Assembly: GCA_022703375.1 (NCBI GenBank)
Contig: JAKLDS010000015.1
Location: 1-46,530 of the forward strand
Direction: 5' to 3'
Length of the DNA: 46,530 nucleotides
Source: Deltaproteobacteria bacterium
GTDB lineage: Bacteria; Desulfobacterota; Syntrophia; Syntrophales; Smithellaceae
Of the stretch, positions 41,676 to 46,530 are shown in pieces (the first letter of the stretch is position 1; every line of letters begins with the position of its first letter). The notes under the pieces are model-generated. The model worked only from the letters and a program-made list of their open reading frames with translations. It made no database searches and was not told where the DNA came from. Both the position numbers and the translations under genes were made by a program.

Positions 41676-43898
41676 ATGAGCAATCCTTTGCCCCCCCATA
41701 TCAAAAATAATCTTTTTATTACCATTGTAATATTTATCGCCGCTTCCGTTCTGGTCGCTATTATTGGCTACAATTTTTATCAAAATCAGAAGAAATATAT
41801 CAGTGCCAGCTCCCAGAAGCAGCTGATGGCCATTGCCGATTTGCAAGTCCGGGAAATAAGCAATTGGCGAAATGAACGTATCGGTGATGCTCAGGTAATA
41901 ATAAATAATGATGTTTTCACGAAGAGCACAATTAAATATCTTAATGATCCATCGGCCTCTGAAGCGAAAAATATTATTTTGTCATCGCTCAAAGCAACAC
42001 AAAAATCATATCAGTACAAAAATATTTTGCTGTTAGATAGAAACAAAAAAGTCAGATTAGCTCTTCATAAATTTGTTGCTGATTATAGTTTGATTCATTC
42101 CAGTGTTATTGATGAAGCTATAAAAAAGAGGGGCATCGTCTTCGGAGATTTTTACAGGGAAAACAAGAATGGCTCTGTTTATTTGACAATGGCTTTCCCC
42201 ATTATAAATGCACTGGGGAAAAATGCGCCGATAATCGGCACTATAGTAATTGTCCTTGACCCCACTTTACGCCTATATCCGTCAATTAAAGAATGGCCGC
42301 TGCCCACCTCGACGGGTGAAACGCTTTTAGTACGTCGTGAAAGCAATGAAATCGTTTATCTTAATGAATTGCGTCATGATAAAAACAAGCCGCTGACGAT
42401 CAGGCTGCCGCTTAGCGAAGCCGATCTGCCGGCAGTTAAGGCTGTCCTGGGGCAAAAAGGGATTGTGGAGGGGCGGGATTACCGGAAAAAAAATGTTTTG
42501 GCGGCAATCGGATCGGTACCGGATTCTCCATGGTTTTTTGTTGTCAAAATTGATGGCGAAGAAATATATGCTTCGCTGCGTTTACGTTACTGGGTAACTC
42601 TTTCATTTGTCGTGATCGGCATACTGATATTCGGTATCATTGTCGCTTACATCTGGCGCGATCAACAGGCCAGATTTTACCGCAAGCAATATGAAACCGA
42701 GTATAAAAGAGCTTTTTTATACGCGCGCGGCCTTATCGAAACCAGCCTCGATCCTTTGGTCACAATCAGTGCCGAAGGAAAAATCATGGATGTCAACAAG
42801 TCAACGGAACTGGTTACGGGCTTATCCAGAGAAAAGCTGATCGGCAGCCGCTTTTCCGATTATTTCACTGAACCGGAAAAAGCCGCAGGGGGATACAAAC
42901 TGGCCTTTGAAAAAGGTCTTATCCGCGATTATCCTCTGTCCATAAGGAATATTTCCGGCCAGGCAACAGATGTTTTATACAATGCATCGGTATACAAAAA
43001 TGAAAGCGGCGAAGTTCAGGGTATATTTGCGGCAGCCCGCGATATTACCGAATTGAAACGAATAGAAAAAGAGTTAAAGAAGGCTCATGATGAATTGGAA
43101 TTGCGCGTGGAAGAAAGAACAAATGAATTGCAGAAAACCAACGAATATCTACAGGAGGAAATCAGAGAAAGGAAAGTAGCCGAAAAACTGATTGATTTGA
43201 GAACACGGCTTTTGGAGGAAACAAATAAAGAGCTGGAAAGTTTCAGCTATTCCGTTTCGCACGATCTGCGCGCGCCCCTGCGGGCTGTTGACGGCTATGC
43301 CCGAATGATTCTGCGCGATCAGGCCGATAAGCTTGATCACGACGCCCGACGTAAATTTGAATTGATCAGAAGCAATACCCAAATGATGGGCAAGTTAATT
43401 GACGATTTGCTTTCGTTTTCCCGGCTGGGTCGCATGGAAATCAATATGACCAGGCTGGATATGGAAGGGCTGATCAACGATGTATGGAAGGAATTACAGA
43501 TCATTAATCCGGAGCGCAAACTTGATCTTAATATTACAAATGTACCCGCCGGCAACGGCGACCGCACATTAATCAAGCAGGTATATTCCAATCTTTTTTC
43601 CAATGCCGTCAAGTTTACGAAAAACAGAAAAAACACCAGTATCGAAACCGGCGGATATGTTAAAGGCCAGGAAAATATATATTATGTAAAAGATAATGGT
43701 GTTGGTTTTGACATGGATTACTATGACAAATTGTTCGGCGTTTTTCAGCGCCTGCACAGCGCAGACGAATTTGAAGGAACGGGCGTCGGTTTGGCTATCG
43801 TGCAGCGCATTATTCACAAGCATGGCGGCCGGGTTTGGGCTGAAGGAAAGGCTGAAGAAGGAGCAACTTTCTATTTCACATTATCGAGGAAGGATTAA
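41676..43898 (+). CDS. Membrane sensor histidine kinase (Cache-like, PAS, bacteriophytochrome-type kinase core)
   Basis: About 740 residues. TM1 (about 10-32) is followed by an extracytoplasmic sensor (about 40-300) with Cache-like features (QYKNILLLDRNKKVRLALHK, then GDFYRENKNGSVYLTMAFPI). TM2 (about 308-328) leads to one PAS domain (LETSLDPLVTISAEG), a coiled coil, HisKA with H529 (SYSVSHDLRAPLRAVDG) and a HATPase domain (GTGVGLAIVQRIIHKHGG). The HisKA type is the one usually paired with Rcp1-like regulators, and such a gene follows eight bases downstream. ATG 41676 is used; TTG 41670 is an alternative. Confidence 0.93.
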   Translation: MSNPLPPHIKNNLFITIVIFIAASVLVAIIGYNFYQNQKKYISASSQKQLMAIADLQVREISNWRNERIGDAQVIINNDVFTKSTIKYLNDPSASEAKNIILSSLKATQKSYQYKNILLLDRNKKVRLALHKFVADYSLIHSSVIDEAIKKRGIVFGDFYRENKNGSVYLTMAFPIINALGKNAPIIGTIVIVLDPTLRLYPSIKEWPLPTSTGETLLVRRESNEIVYLNELRHDKNKPLTIRLPLSEADLPAVKAVLGQKGIVEGRDYRKKNVLAAIGSVPDSPWFFVVKIDGEEIYASLRLRYWVTLSFVVIGILIFGIIVAYIWRDQQARFYRKQYETEYKRAFLYARGLIETSLDPLVTISAEGKIMDVNKSTELVTGLSREKLIGSRFSDYFTEPEKAAGGYKLAFEKGLIRDYPLSIRNISGQATDVLYNASVYKNESGEVQGIFAAARDITELKRIEKELKKAHDELELRVEERTNELQKTNEYLQEEIRERKVAEKLIDLRTRLLEETNKELESFSYSVSHDLRAPLRAVDGYARMILRDQADKLDHDARRKFELIRSNTQMMGKLIDDLLSFSRLGRMEINMTRLDMEGLINDVWKELQIINPERKLDLNITNVPAGNGDRTLIKQVYSNLFSNAVKFTKNRKNTSIETGGYVKGQENIYYVKDNGVGFDMDYYDKLFGVFQRLHSADEFEGTGVGLAIVQRIIHKHGGRVWAEGKAEEGATFYFTLSRKD

Positions 43899-43905
43899 AC
43901 GAAAA

Positions 43906-44340
43906 ATGGATGGCCTGGATGTGGTAATCGTCGAAGATAACCGTAACGATGTGGAGATGATTCTGGATGCTCTTCAGGATGCAAAAATCAATATCCGCTC
44001 ACAGATACTTAAAGACGGAGCGGAAGCCGTGGACTATTTTTTTAATCCGGCAAAAGAATTTGTCAGGGAAAAACATCAGCCGCCGCGGCTGGTGATGCTG
44101 GATTTAAAACTTCCGAAGATTAACGGTCTGGAAGTTTTAAAAAAGCTTAAATCCAGTGAAAGCACGAAAGATATTCCCGTGGTTGTTTTTACATCGTCTA
44201 ATGAAGTGCGCGACAGGATGCAAAGTTATGCTCTGGGAGTCAACAGTTATCTCCTCAAGCCTTCCGATGCCGATGAGTTCGCCAGATACATTGAGCGAAT
44301 AATGGAATATTGGGTTATAATGAATGTGAAAGCCAGGTAA
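43906..44340 (+). CDS. Single-domain response regulator (Rcp1-like)
   Basis: 144 residues, receiver domain only. Acidic pocket VVIVEDNRNDVEM at the N-terminus, phospho-acceptor D66 in VMLDLKLPKINGLEV, then VVFTSSNE and the switch lysine in LLKPSDADEF. The insertion AVDYFFNPAKEFVREKHQPP before the phospho-Asp strand is characteristic of Rcp1-type regulators. GAGGAAGGA precedes ATG 43906. It follows its probable kinase by eight bases; with no output domain it may relay phosphate to another protein. Confidence 0.94.
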   Translation: MDGLDVVIVEDNRNDVEMILDALQDAKINIRSQILKDGAEAVDYFFNPAKEFVREKHQPPRLVMLDLKLPKINGLEVLKKLKSSESTKDIPVVVFTSSNEVRDRMQSYALGVNSYLLKPSDADEFARYIERIMEYWVIMNVKAR

Positions 44341-44396
44341 AAATGACGGGCGATTGCTTCCCCGATTAACTGCAATCATAATTAGAGGGTCGGCTC

Positions 44397-45254
44397 ATGA
44401 AAAGTAACTTGCGTATCTTGATTTTAGAAGACGTGCCGGCGGATGCCGAGTTAATGGAAGATGAATTAAAGCAGTCTGGATTTAATTATGAGGCCAGGCG
44501 GGTTGCCGGCAGGGCTGCGTTTATAAAAGAACTGGCGGAATTTTCACCGGATTTGATTCTGGCCGATTACTCTCTGCCCGGTTTTGATGGCCGGTCGGCT
44601 TTGAATATTATCCGCGAGAAATATCCCGATATACCCTTTATTTTTGTTTCCGGAGCGTTAGGCGAGGAACTGGCGATTGAATTATTGAAAAAAGGGGCAA
44701 CTGATTATGTTCTGAAAAACAGACTCTTCCGGCTTGCTCCCGCTGTAAAGCGGGCGCTCGCCGAAACGGCCGAACACCAGGAGCGGAAAAGAGCGGAAAA
44801 TGAGCTGCGGCAAAAATCAAAGAGTCTGGAAGAAGCAAACATCGCCCTGAAAGTGCTGCTGCAACACCGGGATGAAGACAGAAAGGCAATTGAAGAAAAG
44901 ATTATAACCAATGTGAAAAAGCTCGCGCTGCCCTATATCGAAAAATTGAAAACACTCAAATTAAACGAAAATCAATTGGCTTATGTCCGGATAATAGAAG
45001 ATCATCTTAATGATATCATCTCGCCATTTTTACGCAATCTGACAATGGATCATCTGGATTTCACACCGCGGGAGATTCAAATTACCGCACTGGTTAAAGA
45101 GGGCAAAACGACAAAGGACATTACCGAGCTTCTCAACATATCGGCGACCGCCGTTGATTTTCACCGGAAAAATATCCGGCAGAAACTCGGCATCAAAAAC
45201 GAAAAGACCAATTTGCGCTCTTATCTGCTTTCGCTGCCGGCAAAAAATGATTAA
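44397..45254 (+). CDS. Response regulator: receiver, coiled coil and LuxR-type HTH
   Basis: 285 residues. The receiver (about 6-125) has EDVPADAELM and phospho-acceptor D57 in ILADYSLPGFDG. A long helical linker (about 130-220) joins it to a LuxR/GerE-type HTH (about 222-275: FTPREIQITALVKEGKTTKD, then ISATAVDFHRKNIRQKLGI). The HTH resembles those of PAS-LuxR proteins in deltaproteobacteria. Its position after the kinase and Rcp1-like gene suggests one pathway, with this protein as the DNA-binding output. It converges with the AOR gene, two bases apart. Confidence 0.93.
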   Translation: MKSNLRILILEDVPADAELMEDELKQSGFNYEARRVAGRAAFIKELAEFSPDLILADYSLPGFDGRSALNIIREKYPDIPFIFVSGALGEELAIELLKKGATDYVLKNRLFRLAPAVKRALAETAEHQERKRAENELRQKSKSLEEANIALKVLLQHRDEDRKAIEEKIITNVKKLALPYIEKLKTLKLNENQLAYVRIIEDHLNDIISPFLRNLTMDHLDFTPREIQITALVKEGKTTKDITELLNISATAVDFHRKNIRQKLGIKNEKTNLRSYLLSLPAKND

Positions 45255-45256
45255 CA

Positions 45257-46530
45257 TCACTTCCGGATTTCCCGGGGCAAGGAATTACAATCGCACACCG
45301 CTGCTTTTTTTTGCGCCGCCGGAGCACTCAGCGTCAGCGCCGCAATTGCCGCCCGGGCATCGTCATTGAGAAAATCCCACAGACCGATTTGCTTTAAGGT
45401 TTCTGCTTTGGGAATGCCCGAAGAATTCCAGCCTCTTTCTTCATAATAAACGGCGATTAATTTTTTGAGTTCATCTTTCCGGTAATTCATCAAAACTTCG
45501 CGTTTTGTTTCCGTCGATAATGACTGAAATTCTTCCGGCGTCAGTTTTGTTATTCTGGTTACTTCCTGATCATTGAAATCCCGCTCGGCATTGTAAAGTT
45601 CATCATCGGTGGGGGCTATGGCACGATCGGGAATCCAGTCCTGTGCCGCCGTTTCCCGGCCGAGTATCAGAACGTTCATCACCCGCTGCAAGTTGATGTC
45701 CCGGTCAGTCTGCGCAAAAATCTCTTCCCAGGTCATGGATGTGCCCAGTACGGCATTATAAAAATCGGCGTAAAGCTCCTGAGAAGCTGGATTGATGTAG
45801 ATATCCGTATCGCGGCGTTTTTCCGAATCGGGATTGAACACATCCACCCAGGGCAGCTTGCACAAACCGAGATTGTCGTTTCCCAGACGCACGCGCGGAT
45901 AGGTCATCAGCGCCCGGGCGCGCGTCTCAAAAGTCGAAAAAGCTCCCAGCAAATCCACCTTGATGAGCCAGGCGGCGGCGTGGTGCGCTCCAATATCGCT
46001 GGCCGCTGCGTAGGAAGCCTGCATGGAAAGAGAACGGTGCGTCCGGTACAGCGAAAAAGGCAAGCCCTTGACCTGCATGGCAAAACGCCGCAGTTCTTTT
46101 AAAGGTTCCGGCTTTCCAGTGCGCCGGGAGTAACGGGCGGCCACCCAATCCGTCAACTCCAGCATACCCCGGCTGGTCACTGCCGCCAGGGGCGTCGCCT
46201 GCCGGGCAATCTGATGGATGAAAGTCAGTGCAGCTTCTTCATTCCCCCAGTTAAGCATAAAGCCTTCCGTATCATCTTTGACCAGATATCCACGCTGATA
46301 ACATTCCATCAGAAAAGCCATGATTACCGCCGTGGTTATCGTGTCCATGCCGTAATTGTCGCAATGCCAGTTGGCTTCCATAATGAATTCCGGATTCCAG
46401 ATTCCGAGGTTCGAGCCAAAACCGGCGGCAGTTTCATATTCCGGTCCGTCCACCCATACCTTCCGCCCCTTGTGCTCGCCATTAGTCAGCGTCACCCAAC
46501 CGCCTTTGGTGCAGCGCAGGTTGCAGCCGG
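45257..46530 (-). CDS. Aldehyde:ferredoxin oxidoreductase family protein, N-terminus cut by window edge
   Basis: C-terminal about 424 residues of a tungsten/molybdenum-bis-pterin enzyme. The frame is open to the window edge and its first residues, GCNLRCTKGGW, hold cysteines of the [4Fe-4S] site. The distal cluster Cys is probably in NDNLGLCKLPW. Other family features are NYGMDTITTA and a His pair in GAHHAAAWLIKVD. The family covers aldehyde oxidation to acids with ferredoxin and also BamB-type benzoyl-CoA reductase subunits; this one cannot be assigned. A tail of about 60 residues ends with a Cys pair (AVCDCNS). Confidence 0.9.
   Translation of the reverse strand, partial: GCNLRCTKGGWVTLTNGEHKGRKVWVDGPEYETAAGFGSNLGIWNPEFIMEANWHCDNYGMDTITTAVIMAFLMECYQRGYLVKDDTEGFMLNWGNEEAALTFIHQIARQATPLAAVTSRGMLELTDWVAARYSRRTGKPEPLKELRRFAMQVKGLPFSLYRTHRSLSMQASYAAASDIGAHHAAAWLIKVDLLGAFSTFETRARALMTYPRVRLGNDNLGLCKLPWVDVFNPDSEKRRDTDIYINPASQELYADFYNAVLGTSMTWEEIFAQTDRDINLQRVMNVLILGRETAAQDWIPDRAIAPTDDELYNAERDFNDQEVTRITKLTPEEFQSLSTETKREVLMNYRKDELKKLIAVYYEERGWNSSGIPKAETLKQIGLWDFLNDDARAAIAALTLSAPAAQKKAAVCDCNSLPREIRK

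Overview
The window looks like chromosomal DNA of an anaerobic, Gram-negative deltaproteobacterium-type organism, with Syntrophaceae (Syntrophus/Smithella) as the best guess. This is inferred from gene content and not from any database search. The supporting content is Kdo transferase (LPS), a type IVa pilus alignment/secretin operon, short-chain acyl-CoA dehydrogenase with 3-hydroxyacyl-CoA dehydrogenase, an aldehyde:ferredoxin oxidoreductase-family enzyme, an O2-reducing flavodiiron protein with ferritin, and many PAS kinases. No tRNA, rRNA, CRISPR array, insertion sequence or prophage was seen. Nearly all bases are in ordinary chromosomal genes.

Layout. 1-7334 (minus strand): a 5'-to-3' series of an unknown 130-aa protein, a two-domain radical SAM protein, rplU-rpmA (own strong promoter and terminator), obgE-proB, and then lemA with an M48 protease cut by the window edge. 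7599-8024: a hotdog thioesterase. 8307-12711: a tightly coupled tolC-macA-macB(ATPase)-macB(permease) efflux operon. 12815-13507 (minus): an unrecognised four-cysteine protein. 14084-20112: a small Cro/CI-type regulator, an FtsB-like protein, pilMNOPQ and a TPR lipoprotein. 20306-23312: TPR protein, M24 aminopeptidase, gcvH and a LipM-like octanoyltransferase. 23365-24518: a structured leader, rpsU, and a LOG-family protein. 24553-26416: an enlarged holA converging on a NYN-domain gene. 26568-29637: hydroxyacyl-CoA dehydrogenase, acyl-CoA dehydrogenase and a nitronate monooxygenase-like flavoprotein. 29642-31745: rpe (minus) and waaA (plus). 31779-37942: a five-PAS hybrid kinase (minus), an unusual chemoreceptor, and ddl. 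38092-41426: an oxidative-stress cassette of two small unknown proteins, ferritin, UspA, a SHOCT membrane protein and a flavodiiron protein. 41676-45254: sensor kinase, Rcp1-like regulator and REC-LuxR regulator. 45257-46530 (minus): an AOR-family enzyme cut by the window edge.

How the parts work together. The pilus genes form the inner-membrane alignment complex (PilMNOP), the outer-membrane secretin (PilQ) and a probable pilotin-like TPR lipoprotein. The 38-41 kb cassette would store iron and reduce O2 or NO to water or N2O without releasing radicals. Two copies of one 19-bp palindrome (TGGTAGG-N5-CCTAYYA) lie upstream of its two gene blocks, which suggests one regulator controls both. The best leads are this shared operator with its two unnamed small proteins, the chemoreceptor with a Cache-like sensor placed C-terminal to its signalling domain, a perfect 22-bp palindrome centred on a start codon, a chain of hairpins before rpsU, and a roughly 90-residue insertion in the clamp-loader delta subunit.
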